Positions 1 through 7,652 of a stretch of DNA of 64,000 bases are shown one piece after another. Origin of the DNA: Actinomycetota bacterium (GTDB taxonomy: Bacteria; Actinomycetota; Thermoleophilia; Solirubrobacterales; 70-9); assembly GCA_018268675.1 (NCBI GenBank), contig JAFDWB010000094.1, positions 124,001 through 188,000 of the forward strand. The letters are read 5' to 3'. Below the pieces are notes generated by a model. It was not told the DNA's origin, made no database searches, and saw nothing but the letters and a program-made list of their open reading frames with translations. Position 1 is the first letter of the stretch; each line of letters opens with the position of its first letter. The position numbers were made by a program, and so were the translations under genes.

Positions 1-186
1 GACGCGAAGGATGCCCGCGGCCTCGAGTGCCTTCGCGTGGTAAGAGACGTTGCCGAGCGGCTCGCCGGTCTCGCGGCTGAAGCGGGTCGGAGAGAGCTGC
101 CCCTGGTCGCGGATCGCCCGAATCAACGCGATCCGCAGTGGGTGGCCGAGAGCCTTGGCGATCTCGGCGGCCTTCCGGTCGTCCAT
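1..186 (-). CDS. ArsR-type winged-helix regulator, partial (N-terminus)
   Basis: The minus strand is open from an ATG at 186 to the window edge, giving 62 N-terminal residues; the C-terminus lies outside. The segment reads MDDRKAAEIAKALGHPLRIA and continues with a helix-turn-helix containing LSPTRFSRETGEPLGNVSYH and a following AKALEAAGIL helix. The LGHPLRIALI motif followed by the recognition helix and SYHAKALE is typical of ArsR/SmtB-like or domain-of-unknown-ligand winged-helix regulators (HTH_20 type). No metal-binding cysteines are seen in this part, so the signal is unknown. It is divergent from the small accessory genes that follow. Family call is firm, function is not. Confidence 0.75.
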   Translation of the reverse strand, partial: MDDRKAAEIAKALGHPLRIALIRAIRDQGQLSPTRFSRETGEPLGNVSYHAKALEAAGILRV

Positions 187-489
187 GCCTCGCGAGAGGC
201 TAGCCGAAGGAGTCTCTGTACGCTTAGGCGATCCTGCGCATCTGGCAGCGAGGCCCCGGGGATCGCCCGCATCCGCACTGGAGATGCCCCACAACGCGTT
301 GTCGCCGCACTTGACAGCCCTCGGCGCCGTCGCTTAGCCTCCGGGCCACATAAGTGGGGGCGACAGTGCGGAAACACCGCCGCCCCCTCAGCCGCCAGAG
401 GAATGAGCTCCAGCGGCCGGGGTGCAGGCTACCGCCCGGTTCCCCGACTTCAAGGCTCATCTCTGGCATCACATCCGGAGGAATGAGCG
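187..489. other. Gene-free stretch between the ArsR-like gene and the first accessory gene
   Basis: No convincing coding sequence is seen in these 303 bases. They hold a sigma70-like promoter at 311-340 and, next to the downstream start, a GGAGGA ribosome binding site near 476. Overlapping reading frames here lack family resemblance and codon bias. Confidence 0.5.
311..340 (+). promoter_or_regulatory. Putative sigma70-type promoter of the accessory operon
   Basis: A perfect -35 hexamer TTGACA at 311-316 is followed after 18 bases by TAGCCT at 335-340, which fits a -10 box. It lies about 150 bases before the first small gene of the accessory segment on the same strand. No transcript evidence; the -10 is only moderately good. 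Confidence 0.4.
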
Positions 490-801
490 ATGGGACAGAA
501 CGACGAGAACCGCCCCGGCTGGGTACGGCTTGCCGCAAGCAAACTGTGGCGTTGGGAGGGTGGCCCCGTGGTCATCGGCCTGGAGGCGGGCCGCGGGTGG
601 ATGCTCGAACTGAGCAGACACGGGCTGAACGGGCGCATGAGCATCCCGGTGGACGGTCCATTCGAGACCTTCCGCGAGGCCCGTGTGAGCGCAGAAGAGC
701 GGCTGCCCGCCTGCCGCGGGGCGGCCATCAAGGGCGACCCGCTGCGGCACCTGCGGCTGCTCGCGGAAGCCGCCGAAGTCGACCGTCTGGCGGTGGCGTG
801 A
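490..801 (+). CDS. Small hypothetical protein, accessory segment
   Basis: A 103-residue protein of unknown function. The start ATG is preceded by GGAGGA eight bases upstream, a good ribosome binding site. It carries WVRLAASKLWRWEGGPVVIG and a conserved-looking RGWMLELSRHGLNGRMSIPV stretch, consistent with a small alpha/beta fold rather than a membrane protein. Its TGA stop overlaps the next ATG by one base (TGATG), so it is probably translationally coupled to the LuxR-type gene. No family recognised. It sits in a short run of orphan genes ending at an integrase, so it is likely mobile-element cargo. Confidence 0.6.
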   Translation: MGQNDENRPGWVRLAASKLWRWEGGPVVIGLEAGRGWMLELSRHGLNGRMSIPVDGPFETFREARVSAEERLPACRGAAIKGDPLRHLRLLAEAAEVDRLAVA

Positions 802-1328
802 TGCATCTGGTCGAAGACGCCGAGCCGATCAACGGCGAGGCCCTCTGTGCGACCGATGTCGACCCGGTCGAGGCCGTCCGCACCCCGCCCGCCCGCTACC
901 TCTCGCAGCGCGAGCTGGAGGTGCTGACCCAGCTCGCCTGTGGTCTGACCTACAAACAGATCGCCGCCGAGATGCACCTCTCCGTCTCGGCGATCCGCAC
1001 GCACCTGCACAACGTCTATTCGAAGCTGGGCGTGGCGGATCGCGCCCAGGCGGTCCTCTACGCCGTCGCCTCCGGGTGGATCTCCGTCGACCTCGACCCC
1101 GACCGGCTGTCGGCCCGGCCCGCGGTCACGATCGCGACGATGCCTGTCACGCGGGTGCTGCCCCGGCTGGGCGCGGCGGAGAAGCTCTGCCTGCTCCGGG
1201 ACCTGCGGCGGGAACGCGACGCGCTGATCGACGAGGTGCTGGCCGAGGGGAAGAGCCTCGGCCACGTCGCGGTCCTCAGCGGCCTCAGCATCTCGCAGCT
1301 CGCTCGCTATTCGCGGCGGGCCGGCTGA
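801..1328 (+). CDS. LuxR-type helix-turn-helix protein
   Basis: A 175-residue protein whose residues about 33-90 form a GerE/LuxR HTH: LSQRELEVLTQLACGLTYKQ, then IAAEMHLSVSAIRTHLHNVY and SKLGVADRAQAVLYA. This domain binds DNA as a transcription factor. No receiver or PAS domain precedes it; only about 30 residues lie before the HTH. The C-terminal part (residues 110-175) contains a second predicted helix-turn-helix-like run, LAEGKSLGHVAVLSGLSISQ, which may help dimerise or bind DNA. The longer upstream open frame is ignored because the ATG at 801 overlaps the preceding stop. The next gene starts in the same TGATG manner, so three genes are coupled. Likely regulator of the element. Confidence 0.75.
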   Translation: MHLVEDAEPINGEALCATDVDPVEAVRTPPARYLSQRELEVLTQLACGLTYKQIAAEMHLSVSAIRTHLHNVYSKLGVADRAQAVLYAVASGWISVDLDPDRLSARPAVTIATMPVTRVLPRLGAAEKLCLLRDLRRERDALIDEVLAEGKSLGHVAVLSGLSISQLARYSRRAG

Positions 1329-1507
1329 TGCCGACGGAGATGCGCCGGCGCAGCCGCCGGGAGGCAGAAGCCGCCCTCAGCCCCGAGGACCGGCGCCTCA
1401 TGGCCGAGGACTGGTTCAAGCGGAAGATCAGGGCGAACCTCTACCCATCCCCCCAGGGCGAGTACAGCATCGCGGTGTTCGGCCGGCGGATCTACGGCGG
1501 CGCCTGA
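1328..1507 (+). CDS. Very small basic hypothetical protein
   Basis: A 59-residue protein starting at an ATG that overlaps the LuxR-type gene's TGA. It begins MPTEMRRRSRREAEAALSPE and ends in FGRRIYGGA. It is rich in Arg and Glu, probably helical, with no recognised domain. Its only support is translational coupling and consistent reading-frame composition. Function unknown; possibly a small DNA-associated accessory factor of the element. Confidence 0.45.
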   Translation: MPTEMRRRSRREAEAALSPEDRRLMAEDWFKRKIRANLYPSPQGEYSIAVFGRRIYGGA

Positions 1508-1529
1508 TGTGGCCCGTCACACGCCTCCA

Positions 1530-1739
1530 TCACCTCGTGGTGCGACGACCTCGGATCAGCAGCACCCCGCCGAGGATCAACCCACCGACCGCCAGGACAG
1601 CGACGGCTGCCGGGATCGACGAGGTGACGAGTGCGACGAGGATCGCGACGACGACGAGGGCGAGGAACGACACCTGGCCGGCCCTGGTGGCGGGGGTCTC
1701 GGTCAGTTTCGGCTGGACGACGGGCTCTTGGTCGGTCAT
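1530..1739 (-). CDS. Small two-segment membrane protein
   Basis: A 69-residue protein beginning MTDQEPVVQPKLTETPATRA. Two hydrophobic runs follow, roughly residues 22-40 (VSFLALVVVAILVALVT) and 43-62 (IPAAVAVLAVGGLILGGVLL), and it ends in the basic tail RGRRTTR. It should span the membrane twice with both ends inside. A start nine bases further out (1748, MGQM) is also possible; neither has a clear ribosome binding site. It is opposite in strand to its neighbours. No family recognised. Confidence 0.5.
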   Translation of the reverse strand: MTDQEPVVQPKLTETPATRAGQVSFLALVVVAILVALVTSSIPAAVAVLAVGGLILGGVLLIRGRRTTR

Positions 1740-1808
1740 CTGTCCCATATCGACTCGGACGGCCGCTGGCTTTAAACAGGAGACTCGATCCGAAGGGGTG
1801 TGTTTCTG

Positions 1809-2075
1809 ATGCCTCGCCCCGCCACCGGCTCGGTCGTCGAGCCCACAATGTGGCCGCTCACCTGGCGCCACTACCTGCGGTGGTTGATCCGGCGACTGAG
1901 AGGAGAGATGCCGATGCCTGAGGCGGCAAAAGAAGCTGTTGCACAGGGCCTCGCCGAGGTCATGGCAAAACGTCACCCCGAGTGCGGGTGGGTACCGGTC
2001 GACCGCGACGGCAGGCCCCGTGGGCGCATCGTCCTTCCTCCTAAGGGCGAGCGCGAAGGAAGGCGATGCAATTGA
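1809..2075 (+). CDS. Hypothetical protein with integrase-like N-terminus
   Basis: An 88-residue frame. Its first residues, MPRPATGSVVEP, closely match the first residues of the integrase at 2272, MPRPAKGQVIEP, in both protein and DNA. The rest is unrelated: a basic tryptophan-rich stretch, then PMPEAAKEAVAQGLAEVMAK and CGWVPVDRDGRPRGRIVLPP. An internal ATG at 908-910 of the 1 kb block (1908) has an AGGAG before it, so the translated product may be only about 55 residues. It overlaps the next gene by ten bases. No function assigned. Confidence 0.45.
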   Translation: MPRPATGSVVEPTMWPLTWRHYLRWLIRRLRGEMPMPEAAKEAVAQGLAEVMAKRHPECGWVPVDRDGRPRGRIVLPPKGEREGRRCN

Positions 2076-2272
2076 CGCTTCCGCCAGAGAATCGAGCCGC
2101 ACTGGAATCGCTATTCAGTTCAATCGCCGCGCGACTCCTTGCCGAAGAACAAGAGGCTGATCCTGGCGCCGCCCAAGGCAGTGGCGCCCCCGAGGGAGAA
2201 GCTGCCTTGATCGCGGGCTTTCGGGTCCTCGATCGTCGCGTGCCGGACAACCGCCCTGGGAGCGTGCGCTGA
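2066..2272 (+). CDS. Small hypothetical protein upstream of integrase
   Basis: A 68-residue acidic-to-neutral protein beginning MQLTLPPENRAALESLFSSI. The first 30 residues look like an amphipathic helix pair; the remainder is low complexity. The start has GAAGG a few bases upstream. Its TGA overlaps the integrase ATG (TGATG), so the two are probably co-translated. Position immediately before an integrase suggests an excisionase-like or regulatory role, but no winged-helix Xis motif is seen, so this is only context. Confidence 0.5.
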   Translation: MQLTLPPENRAALESLFSSIAARLLAEEQEADPGAAQGSGAPEGEAALIAGFRVLDRRVPDNRPGSVR

Positions 2273-3492
2273 TGCCTCGCCCCGCCAAAGGTCAGGTGAT
2301 CGAGCCCAAGGACGGTCGTGCCTGGGCCATCCGGTTCCGCGCCGGAGGGAGGCGGCGCTACGTAACCTTGGGCACGTCCGAGGAGGGCTGGAGCCGGCAG
2401 AAGGCGGAGGCGGAGCTGCGTCACGTCCTCGCCGACGTCGAGCGGGGTGTCTGGCAACCCTACGAGCCTCCGCCGGCCGAGGTGCCGGCGGAGGTGCCGA
2501 CCTTCCACCGCTTCTCGACCGACTGGCTGCGCGCGAGGGAAGGGGAATTGCGCCCGAGGACGGTGCACGACTACGAATGGTGCCTGTCCAACCACCTACT
2601 CCCATACTTCCGGCTTCACCGGCTCGACGAGATCGATGTCGCTGCGGTCGACGCCTACAAGGCATCCAAGGTGAAAGAAGGCCGCATCGCGGGCGCCCAG
2701 ATCAACAAGACCCTGAAGGCGCTCGCCATGATCCTCGACGCGGCCATCGAATATGGGGTCATCGACAAGGCGAACCCGGCCCGCGGTCGGCGTCGACGCG
2801 TAAAAGCTGATCCTCCGGCGCGGACCTGGGTCGAGCCCGAGCAGCTGATCGCCCTGCTCGAGGCGGCGCCGAAGGGCCACCGCATCATCGTGGCAACGCT
2901 CGCCGGCGCCGGGCTCCGGGTGGGGGAGGCCTGTGCGCTGCGCTGGCGTGATCTCGATCTCTCGACCTCTACGCTCACCGTGCGGGCCTCGAAGACCAAC
3001 ACCGGGCGGCGCGAGGTCGATCTTCCCCGCGCGCTCGTCGACGAATTGTGGACCCTGGCCGCCAGCAGCCCCCTGACCGAGCCCGACGATCCTGTCTTCA
3101 TCGGGACTCACAGGACGCCCCAGACGCCCGCAAATGTGAGCAGGCGGCTGAAGACCGCGATCAAGAGGGCGAACCCGAAGCTGGAAGGCCTGGGTATCGC
3201 GCCGATCAGCGAGCGCGTGACGCCGCACTCTCTTCGCCGCACCTACGCAAGCCTTCGCTATGCCTGCGGTGATGACGTCGTCTACGTCGCCGAGCAAGGC
3301 GGCTGGTCGGACCCCTCTTTCCCGATCCGCGTCTACGCTAGGTCGGTGCGACGGCGACAGAAGCTCTCCGGAGACCACCTCGAGGCCTTTGATTCGGCCA
3401 TCCATTGGGCAGCATTGGGCAGCGAGGTCGCATCCCGGTCTCAGGAGAGCCCCGAGGGCGTCGCCGAAAGAGCCCAGGAACCGGCAGCTTAG
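2272..3492 (+). CDS. Tyrosine recombinase / phage-type integrase
   Basis: A 406-residue site-specific recombinase. Residues 75-170 form a SAM-like core-binding domain (FSTDWLRAREGELRPRTVHD, then LLPYFRLHRLDEI). The catalytic domain follows from about 185. Catalytic residues are visible: Arg216 in AGAGLRVGEACALRW, Lys241, His319-x-x-Arg322 in TPHSLRRTY, Trp345 in GGWSD replacing the usual second His, and the nucleophile Tyr355 in IRVYARS. The Trp substitution is common in this superfamily. The N-terminus has an Arm-type MPRPAKGQVIEP...RYVTLG segment. It ends 19 bases before tRNA-Arg and reads toward it, which fits integration at that tRNA. Length and all key residues suggest an active enzyme. 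Confidence 0.93.
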   Translation: MPRPAKGQVIEPKDGRAWAIRFRAGGRRRYVTLGTSEEGWSRQKAEAELRHVLADVERGVWQPYEPPPAEVPAEVPTFHRFSTDWLRAREGELRPRTVHDYEWCLSNHLLPYFRLHRLDEIDVAAVDAYKASKVKEGRIAGAQINKTLKALAMILDAAIEYGVIDKANPARGRRRRVKADPPARTWVEPEQLIALLEAAPKGHRIIVATLAGAGLRVGEACALRWRDLDLSTSTLTVRASKTNTGRREVDLPRALVDELWTLAASSPLTEPDDPVFIGTHRTPQTPANVSRRLKTAIKRANPKLEGLGIAPISERVTPHSLRRTYASLRYACGDDVVYVAEQGGWSDPSFPIRVYARSVRRRQKLSGDHLEAFDSAIHWAALGSEVASRSQESPEGVAERAQEPAA

Positions 3493-3511
3493 AGCCGAAT
3501 GTTGGGATCCT

Positions 3512-3585
3512 GCCCCCGTAGCTCAGCTGGATAGAGCATCGGACTTCTAATCCGACGGTCGCTGGTTCGAATCCAGCCGGGGGCG
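3512..3585 (+). tRNA. tRNA-Arg (anticodon TCT)
   Basis: A 74-base cloverleaf. The acceptor arm GCCCCCG pairs with CGGGGGC at 3578-3584, followed by discriminator G. The D arm contains TAGCTCAGCTGGATAGAGC. The anticodon stem TCGGA/TCCGA encloses loop CTTCTAA, giving anticodon TCT for AGA codons. The T arm contains GGTTCGAATCC. CCA is not encoded. It lies directly after the integrase gene and is the likely attachment gene of the element. Confidence 0.95.
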
Positions 3586-3590
3586 CTCGC

Positions 3591-4358
3591 TCAACCGTGT
3601 TTCCGGGCGCGCCAGACTTCCTCGCAGGGCCAGCGGCGCGCCCAGTCGAGGGCGACGCTCGTGGAACTCGTCCTCGCGTCGGCGGGCGGGCGGACTTCGA
3701 TCAGCTCGACCACCTCGAGGCCGCAGTCGCCGAGCAGGGCGATCATCCTGCCGGGCGGCAGGTGGAATTCGACCGAGTCCTCGCCCGGCCACTCGACCCG
3801 GTGCATGCCGAAGAGCGGGCGCAGGAGCCGGTCGCCCGCCGGGATCGTCTCGTCGTCGGGGCCGCAGAGGATCGTGAAGATCGAGTTGACCAGGAAGACG
3901 AGCTCGCCGCCCGGGCGCAGCAGCCGCGCCGCCTCGGGGATCCAGGCATAGGGGTCGCACCAGATGCTCGCCCCGTACTCGGAGATCGCGATGTCGAAGG
4001 AGCCGTCGGGGTAGGGCACCCGCTCGGCGTCGCCGTGGAGGAGGGGGAACTCGAGCCCGAACTCCTGCTGGAAGCCGCGCGCCGTCCCCAGCTGCCTGGC
4101 GGAGTTGTCGATCCCGACCGGGCGGGCGCCGCGCCGGGCCAGCCAGGCGGAGACGTAGGCGGTGCCGCAGCCGAGCTCGATCGAGTCGCGGCCCTCGATC
4201 GCCGCCGGCAGCAGGCCGACCTCCGACTCCGGTACGGAGAAGATCCCCCAGGCCGGTTCCTCGCGTTCCCAGTCGCGCCTACCCCGGTCGACATATCGGT
4301 CCGCCAGCCTGTCCCAGAAGGCGCGGTTGGTCGCGACGTGCTCGGGGAGCTCGGCCAT
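3591..4358 (-). CDS. SAM-dependent class I methyltransferase
   Basis: A 255-residue Rossmann-fold methyltransferase. Motif I is IELGCGTAYVSAWLARRGAR at about residues 60-79, the acidic end of strand 2 is VGIDNS, motif II lies near HGDAERVPYPDGSFDIAISE, and motif III is RLLRPGGELVFLV. The N-terminal NRAFWDRLADRYVDRGRRDW is common in ubiquinone/menaquinone-biosynthesis-like or thiopurine-type family members (Methyltransf_11/25). The substrate cannot be read from sequence. It is the first ordinary chromosomal gene beyond the tRNA, tail to tail with the element. The start ATG at 4358 matches the family's N-terminus. Confidence 0.88.
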   Translation of the reverse strand: MAELPEHVATNRAFWDRLADRYVDRGRRDWEREEPAWGIFSVPESEVGLLPAAIEGRDSIELGCGTAYVSAWLARRGARPVGIDNSARQLGTARGFQQEFGLEFPLLHGDAERVPYPDGSFDIAISEYGASIWCDPYAWIPEAARLLRPGGELVFLVNSIFTILCGPDDETIPAGDRLLRPLFGMHRVEWPGEDSVEFHLPPGRMIALLGDCGLEVVELIEVRPPADARTSSTSVALDWARRWPCEEVWRARKHG

Positions 4359-4409
4359 GCGACGAGGCTAGCGCCCTGAACGTGTGCGTTCCTGGCCTCC
4401 TCGTCACGG

Positions 4410-5459
4410 CTAGCCGAGCCTGACGCTCACCGCCGCGCCGACGGGCTTCTTGGTCCCCGATTTCGGGCTCTGTTTCACGACCGTCCCGTCTCCCAGGGTC
4501 ACGCCGGGCTCCTTGGTGACCTGCCCGACCTTGCACTTGGCCGCTCGGATGGCTTTCTTGGCGGCCTTCAGATGCTTCCCGAGGAGCTTGGGGACGACGC
4601 ACTTCGCGATGGCCGGGCCCGGAGTCGGGGGTAGCGGGGCCGGCGAGGGGGGCGCCTGGTAAGTGAAGGACTGGGCCGCCGTCGCGGTGCCCGCCCGGGT
4701 GGTCACGCTGACCGGGACGCTGCCGGCCGTCGCGCTTGCGGGCGAGGTCGCGAGCACCGCCGTTTCGGAGACCTGGCCGAACGTCGCCGCGGCGCCGCCG
4801 AATTTGACCGCCGTCGTTCCCTCCAGATCAGTTCCGCTGATGAGGACGCTGGTGCCGCCCGCCGTCGATCCTGAGGTCGTGCCGATCACGAAGATCGTTG
4901 GCGCGGGCTGAACTTCCGCGTTGAAGCCGAGTTCGATGTTGGGCCCCACGGACGGGGTGGCGGTAGCCCCTTCTTCGAGGGTGGGGCTGAAGAAGCCCCA
5001 TTCGTTGCCGGGGACGCTGAGGGTGCCGATCGTGTCGCCGGCGTTGGTGTGGTCGAAGGCGATCAGTTGGCCCGTCTTGATCGGGAGCAGGGTGGTGAAG
5101 TGCTGCAGCCCGGTGCTCAGCGGAGTGGCGCCTGCGCTTTTCCCCGCTCCGGTGAACTGGCCGAGGCCGGTCGGGGCCAGGATGCGGAGGAAGTACGGCC
5201 CTCCTGATGCCCCGATGATGTTCCAACCGACGACCGCGCCGTCGACCGGAGACGTCGGATTGGGCTCGCCCCTCAGATTGAAGAGCGTGTTTCCCGTGCC
5301 GATCGTCGAGGTTGAGAAGGAGCCGATCAAGGGACTGCCGACGGTGACGATCGCCGCGCCCGCGGCGGAGGCGACCAAGAGGGGGATGGCAAAGGCGGCG
5401 ACGATCACCAGCGTCGCGACGTATCTGGCGGAGATGAGCTTGCTGCGCAGGCGCTTCAT
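4410..5459 (-). CDS. Secreted protein with IPT/TIG and PASTA-like domains
   Basis: A 349-residue exported protein. Residues 1-36 are a signal peptide: basic MKRLRSKL, then a long hydrophobic stretch and AGAA. Residues about 190-275 form an IPT/TIG immunoglobulin-like domain (GTTSGSTAGGTSVLISGTDL, ATSPASATAGSVPVSVTT). After a proline-rich linker comes a C-terminal PASTA-type repeat with CVVPKLLGKHLKAAKKAIRA, AAKCKVGQV and VVKQSPKSGTK. Such domains bind glycans or peptidoglycan and occur in surface proteins. The middle part (36-185) is not recognised. It is the first of several minus-strand exported proteins. Domain calls are good, role is unknown. Confidence 0.8.
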   Translation of the reverse strand: MKRLRSKLISARYVATLVIVAAFAIPLLVASAAGAAIVTVGSPLIGSFSTSTIGTGNTLFNLRGEPNPTSPVDGAVVGWNIIGASGGPYFLRILAPTGLGQFTGAGKSAGATPLSTGLQHFTTLLPIKTGQLIAFDHTNAGDTIGTLSVPGNEWGFFSPTLEEGATATPSVGPNIELGFNAEVQPAPTIFVIGTTSGSTAGGTSVLISGTDLEGTTAVKFGGAAATFGQVSETAVLATSPASATAGSVPVSVTTRAGTATAAQSFTYQAPPSPAPLPPTPGPAIAKCVVPKLLGKHLKAAKKAIRAAKCKVGQVTKEPGVTLGDGTVVKQSPKSGTKKPVGAAVSVRLG

Positions 5460-5597
5460 GACGGGATCCTTTGGATATCGAGTTTGACTGGAGGGCCGAA
5501 CGTCGTGACTCTCTCACCGTGGTTTCCTACCGGCAAGGAATAATTGTCCATCGGTGGTTGGGCCGCCACCTACTGCGAGGCCGGCCGCCGCAGCGGC

Positions 5598-6395
5598 TCA
5601 CGGTCGGCGCGGCTCGAAGGACACTTCGTAGCGGGTGGTCAGCGCTACTTTCAGCGGCGGATTTTCCGGCCAGGTCAGGGAGGGGAATTCGCAGAGGAAC
5701 TTGTGGCTGGCGACGACGTCGAAGGGCTTGCCGGCGGTGAAGTCGTCAGAGGCGGCGGCGGGGTGGAGCTCCTGGAGTTGGGTGCCGTCGAGGCCGCTCG
5801 CGTCGCCTTTGGGCGTGCAGGGCGCTTCGGAGTCGACCTGGGCGGCGGGCTCGAAGACGCCCGGGCAGGCGACGTAGGGGACGGGGCTCAAGGTGCCGAG
5901 GACGGTCAGCTCCCCGCCCGACCAGGAGAAGACAGGGTTGAAGTCGAGTTTCTTCGTCCCGCAGCCGCTGTCGTCGGAGATCGTCGGCAACGGCACCGGG
6001 TCGTCGGCGCGCGAGCCGCACGGCATGCCGTAGCTGAGCGAGAAGGTGCCCCGCTTCGACCAGGCTGCCGGGATCGACCAGCCGTCGGTCGAGAACGAGA
6101 AGAACCGGAGCTTGCCGTTCCTCAGGTAGGTCTCCGCCTCCAGCGGCTTCTTCTTCGGCGTCGCGAAGGTGAGGCCGACCCGGCCATGGCCGGTCGCCTC
6201 GGCGCTCGCTTCGCCGTAGTAGCTGACGCAGTGTTCGGGCCGTTCGGCGGCGAAGCTCCAGGTCACGATCTGCTTGCCGGCGATCGACATGTCCCACTCG
6301 GTGCGATGGGTGATCGCGGCCGGGGCCGCCGTCGCGGCGACCAGGAGGGCGGCGAGGGCGAGGGCGAGGGCGAGCGGGGACGAGCGACGGAGCAT
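5598..6395 (-). CDS. Secreted hypothetical protein
   Basis: A 265-residue protein. I start it at the ATG at 6395 because this gives MLRRSSPLALALALAALLVA followed by ATAAPAA, a textbook signal peptide; an upstream in-frame ATG at 6446 would bury it. The mature part contains repeated beta-strand-like segments such as AGKQIVTWSFAAERPEHCVS and RGTFSLSYGMPCGSRADD and eight or so cysteines, suggesting disulfide bonds. No family recognised. It is in a run of minus-strand exported proteins of similar composition. Confidence 0.7.
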   Translation of the reverse strand: MLRRSSPLALALALAALLVAATAAPAAITHRTEWDMSIAGKQIVTWSFAAERPEHCVSYYGEASAEATGHGRVGLTFATPKKKPLEAETYLRNGKLRFFSFSTDGWSIPAAWSKRGTFSLSYGMPCGSRADDPVPLPTISDDSGCGTKKLDFNPVFSWSGGELTVLGTLSPVPYVACPGVFEPAAQVDSEAPCTPKGDASGLDGTQLQELHPAAASDDFTAGKPFDVVASHKFLCEFPSLTWPENPPLKVALTTRYEVSFEPRRP

Positions 6396-6520
6396 CGGGA
6401 CGCGAGCGTGGCACGGGCGCGCGCCGCCCCGCATCGGGCAAACCACGGGTTTTCACCGGCGCTCGCGAACGGCCGCGTCCTGCCTCTCCGCGATCGCGCC
6501 CGGCCGCGCCGATCCTCCGG

Positions 6521-7387
6521 CTAGAGCCCCGGCGGGTGGCGGACGACGAAGCCGGCGGTCGAGGTCGGCTCGAGGTGCCAGCGGGGGCCGGTGCCGTGGG
6601 CGTCGCCGACCGTGTCCCAGCGCAGGCCGGCGATCTCCATGAAGGTGTGTTCGGCGTTGGCGTAGACGGTGATCCACTTGCCGGGGCCGGGTTCGCCCCA
6701 GCCCTCGAGGGCGCCGGAGGTGAGCGGTTCCGGGATCAGGCCGCCGCCGAAGAGGGCGAAGCTGACCGACCCCGAGCAGTCGTACCCGTAGGAGTAGAAG
6801 GAGGCGTGGCCGCCGCCCCAGACGTAGGGCCTGCCGACGATCGTGTTGGCGGCGTTGATGACCTTCTGGACCGCTTCGGGGGCGTCGGGCGGGGCGAGGG
6901 CGATGCCGGAGAGGAGGATCGCGGTCGAGCCCGTGTCACCCTGGCGGGTGTGGGCGAAGAGGCGGCCGCCGCCGGAGTGGGGGACCTTGGTGCCGTTGGT
7001 GCCGGCCGAGGCAGGCGGCATTTCGGACGGGTTCTTGACTTCTTCGGGGGCGGGGGTCGGTTCCGCTTCGGCTGCGGCGGCTTCTTCGCGGGCGAGCTTG
7101 CGCTCGGTGGCCGCGATCCGCTTCTGCACCTCCATCATCGCCAGGCCGTGGCCGATCGCGTCGACGGCCTTTTCGGCGCGGGTGGCGCCGAGCGCGTCGA
7201 TCAGCGCTTCGCCGAAGGCTTCGAGGTTGGCGGAGTGGCTCGCGGACGGGGCGGCGGCAGCGGTCTCGACGCTCGCGGGGGGCCCGAGCATGGCGAGCGC
7301 GGCGATCGCACAGACGACCGCCCCGGCGCCCCGCCGGACCCTCCTTCTGCCTCTGCCGCCGCTCTCGATTCTGTGCTGGGACCGCAT
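6521..7387 (-). CDS. NlpC/P60-like secreted cell-wall peptidase
   Basis: A 288-residue exported protein. The N-terminus has Arg-rich RGRRRVRRGAGAVVCAIAAL followed by a hydrophobic run and AAAAPS, an unusually long signal. A coiled region (MMEVQKRIAATERKLAREEA) is followed by a proline/glutamate-rich linker. The C-terminal 120 residues resemble NlpC/P60: GRPYVWGGGHASFYSYGYDC with the catalytic Cys in YDCSGSVSFAL and a likely catalytic His in ANAEHTFMEIAGLRWDT. These cysteine peptidases cleave peptidoglycan stem peptides. The insertion HASFYSYGYDCSG is typical of a distinct actinobacterial subgroup. Good family support, exact bond cleaved unknown. Confidence 0.78.
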   Translation of the reverse strand: MRSQHRIESGGRGRRRVRRGAGAVVCAIAALAMLGPPASVETAAAAPSASHSANLEAFGEALIDALGATRAEKAVDAIGHGLAMMEVQKRIAATERKLAREEAAAAEAEPTPAPEEVKNPSEMPPASAGTNGTKVPHSGGGRLFAHTRQGDTGSTAILLSGIALAPPDAPEAVQKVINAANTIVGRPYVWGGGHASFYSYGYDCSGSVSFALFGGGLIPEPLTSGALEGWGEPGPGKWITVYANAEHTFMEIAGLRWDTVGDAHGTGPRWHLEPTSTAGFVVRHPPGL

Positions 7388-7475
7388 TGCCTGTTCCAGA
7401 CGGAGAAACCTTAGCCCCCGCCGCAGTCGCGGATGTGAAGCGCCCGTTAGGAAGTGCCGTTAATTTCTCAGGCTC

Positions 7476-7652
7476 TTGAAAGTCCTCCTGATACCGATCG
7501 CGATCCTCGCCTTCCTCATCTTCCTGATCGTCCTCGGGGCGATCGGGCTCGGTATCGCCTTCCTCGTGCTCGCCGCGCTCGGCAAGCTCTGGCGGCTGCT
7601 CGGCGGCGCCGGGCGGCGGGTCAGCAGGGCCGGACGGCGGCAGCGGATCTGA
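7476..7652 (+). CDS. Tiny membrane protein with TTG start
   Basis: A 58-residue frame on the plus strand starting at TTG: hydrophobic KVLLIPIAILAFLIFLIVLG and GAIGLGIAFLVLAALGK form one long or two short membrane segments, followed by the basic tail WRLLGGAGRRVSRAGRRQRI. The composition (hydrophobic then strongly basic) is unlikely by chance, but no strong ribosome binding site precedes the start. Its last 32 bases overlap the 3' end of the opposite gene. No family recognised. Confidence 0.5.
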   Translation: MKVLLIPIAILAFLIFLIVLGAIGLGIAFLVLAALGKLWRLLGGAGRRVSRAGRRQRI

